Of a stretch of 64,000 bases of DNA, positions 1 to 10,960 are shown piece by piece. Numbering within the stretch: position 1 is the stretch's first letter; each line of letters opens with the position of its first letter. The notes under the pieces were generated by a model, which had not been told where the DNA came from, ran no database searches, and saw only the letters and a program-made list of their open reading frames with translations. The DNA is taken from contig NC_087246.1 of NCBI RefSeq assembly GCF_037042905.1, positions 34,900,001 through 34,964,000 on the forward strand, written 5' to 3'. Made by a program: the position numbers and the translations under genes. This stretch comes from Lytechinus pictus (taxonomy: Eukaryota > Echinodermata > Echinoidea > Temnopleuroida > Toxopneustidae).

Positions 1-69
1 CGCATTATATTACCGTAAGGCCGTACGCGGTATATAGTACACAGCTCCTCGTCATAATATTTAAGGTTA
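1..69. other. Outer flank of the foldback-like element
   Basis: Short sequence outside the left arm. It does not match the sequence beyond the right arm at 7684 and later, which places the arm boundary at about 70. No coding potential is seen. Confidence 0.5.
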
Positions 70-174
70 CCAAAAATTTTCTGTAGAATCTGATTTTTTG
101 TGCTATTTCCCCTATTTTGAGGGTGCTGAACATGAATCTGCTTGTTGCCAAATTTATAAATGCCGTCTTCGACC

Positions 175-1104
175 GTTGCCATGGCAACGGATTAATTTCT
201 CAAAAATAGCATGTATTTCCCTGTAAATGGTAGATAAACATGATATAAATTAGCCAATAGATTGAATTCAAGGTTCCAATTAAATACAAATGAAATTCAA
301 AATATTTAAGATCATCAAATTGGTTCCAATTGGCCCGTTGCCATGGTAACGGCTCATTTTTCCTCCAGAAAAGTAAAAATTTTGATTTACAGAACTTTGT
401 AGAATCTGTTTTTTGTTTCATTTTCCCTGCGTTTAGGGTGTTAAACATAAGAGTGGTTTTTGCTAAATGTATAAATACACTCTCATTCCATTGCCATGGC
501 AACCAGATAATACCTTATTTGGTAACAATAGAAATAACATGGTAAAAAAAGACAATGGCGAGAAATACAATAAAAGCGACCTACATGTAATCTACATACG
601 TTGGGTTTTTCCAACTCATTTACTAAAAAAACTACATAAGTCTTATGCATGAGTTTATTGGAATGATAGGAATTGATGTTGCCTTGACAATGCTTGAATT
701 TAAAGATATATATCAATATTGCAAATTGGCCGTTGCCATGGTAACAGCTTATTTTTTCTCAGAAAAGTATACATTTGATAAAATATATTGTAGAATCTGA
801 ATTTTCTTTCATTTCCCCTAATTATATGATGCTAGATCTATATGTGCTTGTTGCTAAATGTATAAATACAATCTTAGGCCATTGCCATGGCAACCAAATA
901 ACTTGGGGGAGATAATGGTGGAAAATACTATGAAAATCACAATCTACATGCGTAAGGTTTGAACCATTAAATATTGAACAAAAAATACAGTAAGTGGTCT
1001 GCATGAGTTCATTAGCAAGAAAAGAATTGCTGTTGCCTTGGTAACACTTGCATTTAATATAAATATAAATATGAATGTTGCAAACCTCCCATTGCCATGG
1101 TAAC
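175..1104. promoter_or_regulatory. Cluster of RFX/X-box-like palindromes, left arm
   Basis: Six CCATGG-centred 14-mers lie at 175-188 (GTTGCCATGGCAAC, a perfect palindrome), 337-350, 490-503, 732-745, 881-894 and 1091-1104. Those at 175, 337 and 732 fit the X-box consensus GTNRCC-(0-3 nt)-RGYAAC exactly; the other three differ by having A for G at the first base. RFX binding is known for this consensus; binding here is inference. Confidence 0.55.
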
Positions 1105-1189
1105 ATCTTATTTTTCTCAGAAAATTACAAAGTTGAAAAAAACTTCAAATTTTCCTTTCATTTCCCCTAATTTTAGGGCGCTCAACATA

Positions 1190-1840
1190 CAGTTGAGGCC
1201 AAAAGTTTACATACACCCATGGAATTCAGTGAAATTTGTTCGTTTGCCAAACATCCTAGAATTTACTATATCTTCAGAAATATAAATACTACCATGACGA
1301 ATTTGTTGTCACATGAAAGAGCATATCAAGCTCTTTCACATGATAAGGATGCCGATGGGATTAAAGTAGATTTCAGGTGAAAATTTTTTTAAAGAAAAAT
1401 AGTAATATTCGTATAAAATGTATTCTATTGTTATTATATTTTCAAACGTCGTTTCAGAGAAATATATAAATGTCACATCTATGATTTATATTACTTTTCC
1501 TATCATGATATGTCACCACTGAACAAAAAGTGTGATCTGAAATGTTTGTGTTGACAAGTACCGTAACTAGCACAAATATGAAATTTTTTTGTAAAGTTTT
1601 TATTTTTAAATCGTCTAAAATATGAAGATTTTTTAGGGAAAAATTACACCTAAATATTTTAAGCTCCTGATGACAAAGCAATGTGATGAAGGGGCATGAC
1701 ATACCGGTACTCATTTGTTTGATATCAAATGTGTCATGATAGCACAAATATTTTATAAGATACAGTAAGTTTAATGATGTTTGGCAATTGTCAACTTTTA
1801 AAAAAATTACTGGGTGTATGTAAACTTCTGTCCTCAACTG
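1190..1840. mobile_element. Tc1/mariner-type MITE nested in the left arm
   Basis: Left end CAGTTGAGGCCAAAAGTTTA and right end (reverse complement) CAGTTGAGGACAGAAGTTTA, both continuing CATACACCCA, form long inverted termini. TA dinucleotides flank both ends (1188-1189 and 1841-1842), the Tc1/mariner target duplication. It is 651 bp and encodes no transposase. The arm sequence resumes at 1843 with the expected TGCTTGTTA motif seen in the other subunits, so the insertion postdates arm formation. Confidence 0.85.
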
Positions 1841-1889
1841 TACATATGCTTGTTAATGTAAAAATACTTTCTCGGGCCATTTTCAATTT

Positions 1890-2894
1890 AGAATTAAATC
1901 CAATCCACATAACATGTACTCAAATAAATTATCCAATTACACACATTTTAATGCTGGACAAGTTTTGAAGAAAAATGGTACTTATTCTGCATGAAATCCA
2001 GTATTGTAACTCCAAAATGACCGCAGATAGTCATTTTGAGTATAGTGATTTGTGCTTAAAAAGTGTTAAATGTAATACTAGGGGGGGCATACATTTGATG
2101 AATGAAAATTTTTAATCTGTCAGGAGGCGATGTGGTCTTGACCTCCTAATCTGAGATTATTGCCATAACCAAATTGGCAGGTGGTGTCCATTTTGAAAAA
2201 GTAAACTTAGAAATATTTTCATGATTTTGAAAATATATGGATCCATATTATGACATTTCAACAAAACATTGGGTAATCATTAAATATAATTAATCATATT
2301 GCACAAGTTTCATGTCATATGATCAAGGTCAGAGGTATTTCACGATCATCAAAATTTGACCATGTTGTATTATCATCATTGAATCTCATAAAGTTTCTGA
2401 AAAAACAAACCTTTGAGAGTGCGTATATAAATCTATTTCAAGAAAGTTGGACATAAAGGTATTCAACTATCACATCATTGTGCATGAGTTTCAGGTTAAA
2501 CTTATGGTCAATGAACTTTGACTGTATTGTGGTATCAACATCAAAAACTTTACTTAGATGTATTAATTTTCAAGATAATTAGATATCATGTCACTAGGTG
2601 AAGGTCAAGGGTCTTTTGAGGTTAAAAAAAACACCTTAGGATTCTATTATTAAATGAATGGGTTTTTCATGAAAGTCCCACATTGAGCCTACATTAAAAA
2701 TGGAAGAATTTTACCTCTGTTTCCTCAAAAGGTCAATTATATCTAATAGGAGGAGGCCAGGATTATGTCAATTTGCCAAATAAACTTTGGAGTTAAATTA
2801 TCTTGAACAGCTTTCTATTAAGATAAATACATACATTTTAACATTTATAGCACTTCTTCATGTAAACATGCTCAAAGCACTTTCCAATATAATT
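1890..2894. other. AT-rich interior, no gene
   Basis: No open reading frame of note. From about 2080 to 2650 there are degenerate repeated phrases around AAGGTCA and TGACC half-sites (for example ATGATCAAGGTCAGAGG and GTGAAGGTCAAGGGTC) that resemble the repeat at 53440-53640. Otherwise nothing is recognised. Confidence 0.4.
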
Positions 2895-3130
2895 GTGGGG
2901 GGCATCGTGGTCTAGTGGTTAAGACTCTTTCTTTCAATCTGAGGGATATGGGTTCGATTCCCAGCCAGGGTGTGTTTTCCTTCAGTAAGAAATGTATCCA
3001 TATTGTGCTGCATTCAACCCAGGTGAGGTAAATGGGTACCTGCAGGATGTAAGTCCTTAAAAAGCTGTGAGCACCGGATGCGGTAATCTATCTTAACCGG
3101 GGTAATATAGGAACACTATTAATACAATTC
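2895..3130 (+). mobile_element. tRNA-Glu-derived SINE
   Basis: The head resembles tRNA-Glu: A box TGGTCTAGTGG at 2908-2918 and B box GGTTCGATTCC at 2951-2961, with TTC in the anticodon position. Both match the RNA polymerase III consensus. The body after the tRNA part contains GAGGTAAATGGGTACCTG and GTGAGCACCGGATGCGGTAA, a central domain I recall from SINEs of marine invertebrates. It ends near the ATAGGAACAC region. A functional tRNA is unlikely because the 5' and 3' stems do not pair well and a SINE body follows directly. Confidence 0.7.
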
Positions 3131-4590
3131 CTATATTAGTTTATTTATAATTATAAAAATGAATAATTCTACTTTTCAAGTGCTTTCAATACATAAAGTG
3201 GGTGTTACAAATAAAATTCATAGGTTTGCAAGCTTTAAAAAAACAATTGTACAGAAGGACATGAACGGATTTTGAATATTGGGACCAGTGAAACTCATGC
3301 ACTGTTGACCTAAGTTGGGGGATAGAAAAGGGTCTGTAAACAAAAACCCAGCATGAAATGTATTGTGGTGTCAGGTTATCAATGGACAAGTAAACAAAGC
3401 AATTTTTTCTTTAATTCTGTTTTTGACCAGTAGCAAGTGAATCTCTTTGAACAAAGGAAACACATGATCATACTTTCTGGCCATTGAAATGGTACCGACT
3501 GCTCGATTCTGAATGTGCTGTAGTGACTATTATCTAGTCGGCTGAACACCAGTTCAAAGTATCCCCAAGTGGTTATAAATACAAAGTAAAAATTAAAGGT
3601 CCCAGTACAAAACCCTGAGGAACGCCATATTGCAACCCATGACCCTTTTTTTCTTAATGACTACCAACTGCAATTCGTTTTAAAGGCAAGGTCAGTATGT
3701 CAAAGGTAGTTCAGATTTTGATTTCTTGACTCTAAAACCCCCAAATAAATATTTTGAACAACTCTATCAAAATGGAATCATAATTGTAATTTGTAATCAA
3801 AGTTGTAATTTTTGAAAATGACAGGCAGCTGTCAGTTTGATTTTTATGGCGGCAATCTCTGATTAGGCGGTCAAGTTTAGGTCAGTTAACTGTGTGGACT
3901 AAAGATTTTAATTTCCTAACCTCAAAAATCCCCATGTTGCTATTTTAAAAAGCTCATTTATAGCACAAATCAACCCAAATTCCGTTTTTTTCAAACTGGC
4001 CACCAGCAGCCACTCTGGATATTTTAATTATACCATAGTCAATCTCTGTTCAGGAGGTCAAGATCACTCCAACTCATCAAATAGACTTAAGATTTTGATT
4101 TCCTTTTCCCTATAAAACTCATTCTTTATAATATTTTTATCAGCTTTATAGCAAAATCCACCCCCAAATTTCTTTTTAAAATGGTTTCCGGCAGCCATTT
4201 CAAAGCTTTTATACGAATTTCATGGTCAATTTTTCTTCATACAATTAATTGTCCAGAAACGCATTATACATGATTGTGATTGGCAAATTTATTTTATTCC
4301 ATTAACGTTTAGCTTTAAAATATAGACATTTGTGACCCATAAATTGGCAGCCACCTTGGAGTTTGACGTTGGGGTAAGTCAATTCAGCAAATAGATGTCA
4401 CATGTCAATCTCTTGAAAACTTTACCCCTAAATCAATATTTCTGTCAGATTACTAGGCCAAATTGCCCAAAATATTCTCAAAATGGTATCTAGCTGAATT
4501 TTCCCTAATTTCACAAACCCTTAGAAAAATTGGCATACTGGCTATTTTTTTTTTTTTATTAGAGCACAAATGGTCAAAAAAAGATCTTTA
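3131..4590. other. Degenerate repeats, no gene
   Basis: From about 3640 to 4500 there are several diverged units of roughly 190 bp, recognisable by repeated 'aaaatggcc/tgccaccagcagcc', 'caggaggtcaag' and 'agattttgatttcct' phrases. No open frames of interest are seen. A short poly-T lies at 4548-4557. Confidence 0.35.
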
Positions 4591-4603
4591 CACTCCACAT
4601 TCC

Positions 4604-6480
4604 TCACTTGAACCTAGGAAGTGATTCGCTAGGTCCATAGGAGAGCTTGTGCGTCACAGACTGTAGATGGTTGGACCATAGGGTGACCCTTTGATTGTGA
4701 GCAGAGCCATCAAGGGATTCAGTCGAGTGAAGGAAGCTACATCTTTTTTTAAATCTCTTTTTGGCAGGTTCATAGTTAAAGGGTGGATGAAGAGGGTGAT
4801 CTTCTTGCTCGTTTTTCCACCTTTGCTGACACCTATCTTCTGATGTGTGAATGGGCAATACCACACAGTAGGTAGAGATCATCTGCTCTTGTTTTGTCGC
4901 AGCCAGTAATTGCTCTGCAAGCAGCATTCAGGGCTGTATCAATCTTTGCAGCATGTGATGACCTAAAACGGATGGGGACTGCATACTCAGCAGTCTAGTA
5001 GCATAGAGCAAGAGCTGTCGCACGGATGGTTTTGGCATCTGTTCCCATTTTATGTTGGCAAGCTTCTTCAGGATGCTGTTCCTTGCTCCAACTTTAGCCT
5101 TTGTCTTGGAAACATGGTCTTTGTAGGTAAGGGAACTGTCTAGGGTGACGTCAAGGTAGATTGGCTTACTGGTGTGTTCCAACCATTTTCTATACCATCT
5201 GAACCTTAGTTATTGGTCTGCATCTCTGTTTTTTAGGTGAAAAGCACTGAGTTGGGTTTTTTCTGGATTTTCCCAGAGATGATTTGCAGCGTAGTAAGGA
5301 GTCATGCCTACCAGAGCATTGCTGAGTGCTTTTTCATCTCTTCAGAGGACTGTTTCTGTGAAGCAATGCAAATGTCATCAGCGTACAGGTAGCTCTCACT
5401 ATTTGGTGGATTGGTTGGTCATTTGTGTAGATGCTAAAGAGTGGGACGATGATTCTTCCTTGTGGGAGACCTTTTCTGTGTCAGCCATCTGCTACTGAAA
5501 CCACTGAGATGCACAAAAACTGCTGATTTGAGAGCATGCTCTGAATCATCTGTGTTAGCTAAAGCCTTCCTTTGTCATCTCAAAGACTTACCTTGTGAGT
5601 ATTCGATGATTGTGTCATAAGCTGCAATGAGGTCAACAAAGGCTGCTCCAGTTATCAACCCTTTCTCGAAGCCACCATCTTCAATGCACTGTGCCAGATT
5701 CAGCAGTTGACTAGTACAGGACTTTCCGGCCTAAATCCTGCCTGTTCTGGAATGAGGAGCTCATTCACCAAGGGAGCAATGTGGTTGAGTAGGAGCCTTT
5801 CAAAGATCTTGTATGTGTGACAAAGCAGAGATATGGGCCGGTAGCTCTTTGCAATGGCTGGTCTTTTGCCTGGCTTGAGTAAGGCAACTACCCTTGATTT
5901 CCTCCATAAGTTTGGCATTGTGCTTTCACTCAGACAGAAGTTTAGCATGTCAAGCAGCCGTTGGATTGCAACAGGTCCAAGATGTTTCATCTGCTCACAG
6001 ATCGAGGACATCATCCAATCCAGCTGCCTTGCTGATCTTCATTGCTTGATAGCATTGCACAAGTCGTTCATGCTGAAAGGTCTTGTGAACTCAGATGACT
6101 CTTGGCAGGCTGTCCGCACACTTTTAGGTTGGATCTTCGCGGGTGATTATGAGGGTTACCTTGGTTGTTCACTAGAAGCTGGTGGCCACTTGGCCGGCGG
6201 TAACTTGGGACCTAGATTGGGACTTTGTAGAGTCTTTCCCAAGGATCCGAATCTGCATGGTGTTTCTGCCGGTCCTGAATATAGCTTGTACGGCATTCTT
6301 GTGGAATATTCTTCCTTGATGATTTCTTCAGCAGCTCTAAAAATGTGTCGTAATGAGTAGGGAGTGCAGGGAGGTTCTGAAGATATGTATCCAGATCTAT
6401 GGCAAACTGCTCAGTTTACTTTCTTCAGGTTGAAAGTCTGCAGAAGGGAACTTTGCGAGGAGTGATGTTTACCACGGCAT
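4604..6480 (-). pseudogene. Non-LTR retrotransposon (linker, RT and C-terminal region), dead
   Basis: On the minus strand the order from 6480 to 4604 is: a linker-like region (YDTFLELLKKSSRKNIPQEC), the RT fingers with the SYRPISLL motif (frame 5700-6014), the first catalytic Asp in a VDLIAAYD context at about 5632, the YADD active-site motif at 5374-5385, and a post-RT region (LDSSLTYKDHVSKTKAKVGA, frame 4928-5182) continuing to 4604. These are hallmarks of non-LTR retrotransposon pol. The reading frame changes several times and no full open frame exists, so it is inactive. The apurinic-type endonuclease and ORF1 are not visible; the 5' end may be truncated where the right arm begins. Confidence 0.8.
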
Positions 6481-6483
6481 CAG

Positions 6484-7683
6484 GCCATTTGCAACATTGA
6501 TATTTATCATATAAAATTAAATTATTTTATACACTACCAAAGCAGCAGCAACAATAATATCAATGTTTAGCAACCTACGTGTATACTTTGGCGGAAATGA
6601 AAGAAAAATCGGACTCTACATATTTTTATTAAAACTTTTCTGGTCTGAGCCGTTACCATGACAATAGGCAATTTGCAACATTGATATTTATTAATAAAAT
6701 CAAGCGTTCCCAAGGAAACATCAATTTTTATCATTCTAATGAATTCATGCAGAATAATTACGTAATTTTGGTTTTGGTCATGTAGATTAGTTCGTTTTTA
6801 CTGTACATCCCACCATTACCTTTTTCAACATGTTATTTTTTACCAAATAAGTTGGTATTTGGTTGCCATGGCAATGGTCTGAGATGGTACTTACATATTT
6901 ACCAACAAGCATATTTATTTTTAGCAACCTAAACTTAGCGGAAATGAACGAAAAAAATGTGACTCTATATGTTTTTATCAAAATGTGTTCTTTTCTGATA
7001 AAAATAAGATGTTACCATGGCAACGGGCCATTTGCAATATTGATATTTATCTTTAAATTCAAGCATTCTCAAGGCAACATCAATTCCTACCATTCCAATA
7101 AACTCATGCATAACACTTATGTAGTTTTTATTCTAAATGAGTGGGAAAAATCCAATGCATGTAGATTACATGTAGGTCGCCTTTATTGTATTTCTCGCCA
7201 TTGTTTTTTTTTACCATGTTATTTCTTTTTTTACCAAATTAGGTATTATTTGGTTGCCATGGCAATGGAATGAGAGTGTATTTATACATTAAGCAAAAAC
7301 CACTCCTATGTTTAACACCCTAAACGCCGGGAAAATGAAAAAAAAAACAGATTCTACAACTGTAAATCAAAATTTTTACTTTTCTGGAGGAAAAATGAGC
7401 AGTTACCATGGCAACGGGCCAATTGGAACCAATTTGATGATCTTAAATATTTTCGAATTTCATTTGTATTTAATTGGAACCCTGAAATCAATCTATTGGC
7501 TAATTTATATCATGTTTATCTACCATTTACAGGGGGATACATGCAATTTTTGAGAAATTAATCCGTTGCCATGGCAACGGTCCAAGACGGCATTTATAAA
7601 TTTGGCAACAAGCAGATTCGTATTCAGCACCCTAAAAATAGGGGGATAAGCACAAAAAATCAGATTCTACAGAAAATTTTTGG
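6484..7683 (-). repeat. Right inverted arm of foldback-like element
   Basis: Reverse complement of the left arm. The outermost 700 bp aligns base by base with 70-770 apart from point changes. Open frames here (for example 6863-7273) mirror those of the left arm and are repeat translation, not genes. Confidence 0.75.
6862..7578. promoter_or_regulatory. Cluster of RFX/X-box-like palindromes, right arm
   Basis: Sites at 6862-6875, 7011-7024 (GTTACCATGGCAAC), 7253-7266, 7402-7415 and 7565-7578 (GTTGCCATGGCAAC). The ones at 7011, 7402 and 7565 satisfy GTNRCC-N2-RGYAAC exactly. They are the counterparts of the left-arm sites. Confidence 0.55.
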
Positions 7684-8051
7684 AATTCTTACTACTTGCC
7701 GCCTACTAATATGTCATGCATTTGCAGAACAGTAACCTAATCATGTCGCGGGAAAAATTGGAACATGCGCGAAAGTCATTGTCGCCCTCTCTAGTCGTGC
7801 CGGGGTAAAGGGGAAATCCCGAATCGTTGACTCGAGTCGATCGACTTTACACACGAGTCGGGACACGGAGTCCAATCAATTTGGTCCCCATCTCGATATT
7901 TCTACCAGATTTAAATCCCCTATTTACGTAAGCCCAAGTTTGGTTGCTTCATATTTCTCTTTTTCTTTTCAAAAGATTATACCTTTTTACAAAATCAATG
8001 TGATGATTGGAGGTGCTTGGAAACTTGGAAGGATTGGGAGTGATGGCCATA
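7684..8051. other. Unassigned flank
   Basis: Moderately CpG-containing single-copy-looking sequence outside the right arm. No gene, repeat or promoter is recognised. Confidence 0.3.
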
Positions 8052-8268
8052 GGCGGCGGAAGCGGGGGGGGGGGGGGGGTCCTTTCCCCCTAAATTTGAG
8101 GTGGGGGACGGTCCCCCTAAATCTTTTGTTGATAACTTTTTTTTTTGTCAAAAAATTTAGGTGGTTCCCCCTAAAATTTTTGGTTGATAACTTTTTTTTT
8201 TTTTTGGGGGGGGGGCCTTGTTAATTTTGTTTCCTGCGTCCCCCCTAATTTTTTTGGCTTCCGCCGCC
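8052..8268. mobile_element. Small G-run element with 12-bp inverted ends
   Basis: GGCGGCGGAAGC at 8052-8063 is the exact reverse complement of GCTTCCGCCGCC at 8257-8268. The inside consists of a long G-run, three 'ccccctaaattt' type units and poly-T runs. No target duplication is clear. It is probably a non-autonomous repeat. Confidence 0.5.
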
Positions 8269-8339
8269 AATCGTAATGGCGGCTAGGAAGAGGCGCTTTA
8301 TAGGAATGGGGAGAACAGGTTGGTCAATGAAAAAGATAT

Positions 8340-8700
8340 GCTTACAGGAACGGCAGGACAGGCGTTAAAAGGGGTCTAAAGGACAGCAAAGAAAAGTAAA
8401 GAAAGGAGGAAGAAGAATAAGGATGAGAAGAAGAAGAAAAGAATGGAAAAGTCCCAAGTACAGGAAAGGAGAAAAAGGTGGAGGAGAAGAAAAAAAAAGA
8501 AAAGTACGAGAAAGGAGGAAAAGAAAGAGAATGGGGAAGATGGGAGAAAATATTAAGAGGATGAGGAGAAAGAGAAGGCAAGGGGGTGGGGTGGGAGGGG
8601 AAAAAACCCAAAGAATAAGGAAAATATAATAAGGAGGAAAAGAGAAAGGAGGGGGGAAGGTATACAGGAGAATCAACCAGAACAGAGAGTAAAGTAAGAA
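8340..8700 (+). repeat. Polypurine (GA-rich) tract
   Basis: About 350 bp almost entirely of A and G on the plus strand (AAGAAGAAGAAAAGAATGG and similar). Frames read through it encode only K/R/E or S/F/P low-complexity sequence. Such mirror-rich purine tracts can form triplex DNA. Confidence 0.7.
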
Positions 8701-9285
8701 ATGGGTTGAGTAGATGACTAGTGGGTGATTACAGGTATATAAAGAAAGAAGGAAAATGAGAATTTGAAAAAGAAAAGGATAATAATTTATATTAAATTAT
8801 AAGAGAACATGAAGAAAATATCAGGGGGTAGCAGTAAAACAGAAAAGGAATTATGAATGGTATATTTTAATTCCAGATAATGCTTCTTCAATATTATTTT
8901 TATTAATTCACATCACGCTAGCCAAAATTTACTATATCCTACCCCTTTTTAATCACTTAGTTTGCAATGCTTTGGAGTATATTCTAAAAATTGCAACTTA
9001 GAAGGGCAAGGGCGGGGGGGGGGGGGGGACTTCCTGGCTCATATTATAATTTAACTTCAAACGTCGTTTATATCAGGTTTAAAAATCTGTGTCTAACACA
9101 AGAGGCTTGACTAATTGCCTGGCAGCATTTATCCACATGATTGTATTAAATAATATAATCTTTTTATGATCTTTTTTTCATCTTCTCAACGAGCATACCA
9201 GACCGCAAGTCCAGATTCATTATCCCAGATTGTTAATAGATTTTCAAACATGCATAATAAAAGGACTATCAGTGGAAAGGATAAA
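8701..9285. other. AT-rich spacer with a G-run
   Basis: No gene seen. A G-run lies near 9014-9028. A few AT-rich words recall other spacers in the window. Confidence 0.3.
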
Positions 9286-9740
9286 TTAAAGGTCATGTCC
9301 ATCGCAATCATGTCACCAAAAGTTGATTTGAAATAGATTCTGAAAAAAATCCAACAACCAGAAATTCATAAAATTTTTATCAAAAACGGATTACAAAATG
9401 AAAGTCACAAAATTTTAAAATTTTCTGCTTATTTTGGCATGTTATCCAAATGACAGAACCAATAATGTCACATAGTATTATTTTCTTTTGTATTTTATGA
9501 ACCTAGTTATCTTTTTAAAAAGCTTTGCGGATTTGACACATGAGAAAGTCTTCAAAAGATTGCAAAACTTGCAATTCCACATGTCCAGGGAGGAATCAAA
9601 CCTTCAGTTATTTCACATCGCAATGGGGAAAACATTAAAATATTTCAGATTTAATACAAAAGAAACAAATAGTGAGTGGGTCACTCAGGACGTCATTGAT
9701 TCCCTCATTTGTAATATATCTGTTTTGTGAATCTAGCAAA
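9286..9740. mobile_element. Decayed copy of the AAGTCCACC-type TTAA MITE
   Basis: A TTAA at 9286-9289 is followed by AGGTCATGTCC, then a diverged version of the inner motif (AAAATTTTTATCAAAAACGG) and the 'aatgtcacatagtattattttcttttgtattttatga' middle region found in the copies at 46.7 and 61.3 kb. The right terminus is not clear. The open frame at 9488-9730 lies in this repeat and is not considered a gene. Confidence 0.45.
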
Positions 9741-10196
9741 ATTATAAAATGTCATAAAGTTCAATTATTTATGTTACAAGAAAAAGTTCCTTGTAGGTAG
9801 AATAACACACAAGAGAAACAAATTCAAGAATCCTTTGATAACAAAAGGTTTATTGATATCAATACAAAAAATATGACTGTATTTACAAAATACATATATA
9901 TGCCATAAATCTGACAATAATTAATAACATATAACAAGTATTGCAAGTGAAATAACAAACTAATTCAGATTTTACAAGTTTTTGGTCACAAAAGAAATAA
10001 TTTACCTGCTTGATATAACTGTAACCAATATTTCTAACCACTCTTTATTTCATGGTGCCAACCAGATCTATCTCAAAATAACTTGATAGAGTCAAGGCCA
10101 TTTAAAAAAAGGATGACTAATCAAAACTGTACATTTCTTTACTTCCCATTGTCCAAAATTCTGATCAATAATGGTCTACAATAAACTTAAATGCAA
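9741..10196. other. AT-rich spacer
   Basis: No coding region or recognised repeat. Confidence 0.3.
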
Positions 10197-10198
10197 TA

Positions 10199-10424
10199 CA
10201 GTGGTGTCAAAAAGTTAGTGAACCCCACCAGAAAATGCACTCTTTCATGCTGAGTGTTGAATGTAGACTGCACTACATTATCCCGAGAGTCCAGAGAAAC
10301 AAACTTTACTGAATGTAATATTTTATCAACTGACTTCACAAGTAAATGTCTAAAACATGGCAAAACTGAACACTATAATATATGTTCAATTTCTGTTGGG
10401 GTTCACTAACTTTTTAGCACACTG
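10199..10424. mobile_element. Tc1/mariner-type MITE, 226 bp
   Basis: Left end CAGTGGTGTCAAAAAGTTAG and right end (reverse complement) CAGTGTGCTAAAAAGTTAGT, both running into GTGAACCCCA. TA lies on both sides (10197-10198 and 10425-10426). It is too short to encode a transposase. Confidence 0.85.
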
Positions 10425-10478
10425 TATATTCATTGTTATAATATACTTATTTGAATAAACATATTTTCAAGAAAAAAA

Positions 10479-10960
10479 ATGATTCAACAGAACATAATTT
10501 CAAATAAAAATGATAAAATTAGAGCTGTCACTTTAAATGAAGGACACATAATTGGAATATTCTTCTACTTGAACAAGGCATTTCATAACAACCCATCACA
10601 ACAGTTTACTTTGCTCTCTAGATTATGTCTATACTCATCAAATGGACAATATCACATGGACCTAGTTCAGACTCTCTTCTACCCCCAATGCAGTGTGCCA
10701 AAGGGCCCCATTTTAGGACCACTTTTATTCCTCATCTAATGACATTACGGAGCTTCACTTTTTTTTGGTTCTGATAATTTGAATATCTTCTAATTTCACA
10801 AAGATCCTCGTTCATTACAAATTTTGAATGCTGGAATTGTTAATGTATCAAGCTGGTTTAAATTGAATAAACTTTCTGTCAACAGAGGCAATGTCAATTT
10901 CAACTTCAAAATCATGGCCCAACAAATTATGTTCACACACTTTTTTTTTGTACTTTGTCT
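10479..10960 (+). pseudogene. Reverse transcriptase relic (Jockey/CR1-like)
   Basis: The plus-strand frame 10479-10739 reads GIFFYLNKAFHNN and then VPKGPILGPLLFLI, recognisable as the RT 'DLSKAFD' and 'P.GSILGPLLFLI' motifs of non-LTR elements. After a stop, other frames continue with sequence like the SDN..FADD and 'NVSSWFKLNKLS' region. The catalytic Asp of the first motif reads as Tyr (FFYLNKAF) and the FADD box is destroyed. It is an old fragment of at most 480 bp. Confidence 0.65.

Larger units (their letters stand above)
70..1889 (+). repeat. Left inverted arm of foldback-like element
   Basis: About 1.17 kb of arm sequence once the 651 bp Tc1-like insertion at 1190-1840 is discounted. 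Two units of about 390 bp are recognisable, anchored on TTGCCATGGCAACC at 491 and 882, each followed by a GCCATGGTAAC site (732, 1091). The arm is homologous, in reverse orientation, to 6484-7683. Confidence 0.75.
70..7683. mobile_element. Composite foldback-like element with 1.2 kb inverted arms
   Basis: The sequence starting CCAAAAATTTTCTGTAGAAT at 70 returns as its reverse complement ending at 7683, and the match continues inward for about 1.2 kb per arm with scattered substitutions. Each arm is built of alternating subunits carrying a CCATGG-centred palindrome. This is the layout of foldback (FB/TU-type) transposons: long inverted arms made of internal subrepeats around a non-conserved centre. 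The centre (about 1890-6480) holds a tRNA-derived SINE and a dead non-LTR retrotransposon on the minus strand. No transposase that could be its own was found. I could not find a convincing target-site duplication, so it may instead be two inverted copies of one repeat. Confidence 0.6.

Noticed and set aside
5..1106. Open frames repeating MPWQW.. starts in both arms
   Set aside because: ATGCCATGG palindromes create repeated Met-Pro-Trp starts in repeat units; frames differ between units and have no domain.
5304..6360. Plus-strand frames at 5304-5498 and 5854-6360
   Set aside because: Antisense shadows of the non-LTR RT on the minus strand.
8342..8676. Open frames of about 70-100 codons in the purine tract
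   Set aside because: Low-complexity K/R/E or S/F/P sequence from the polypurine tract.
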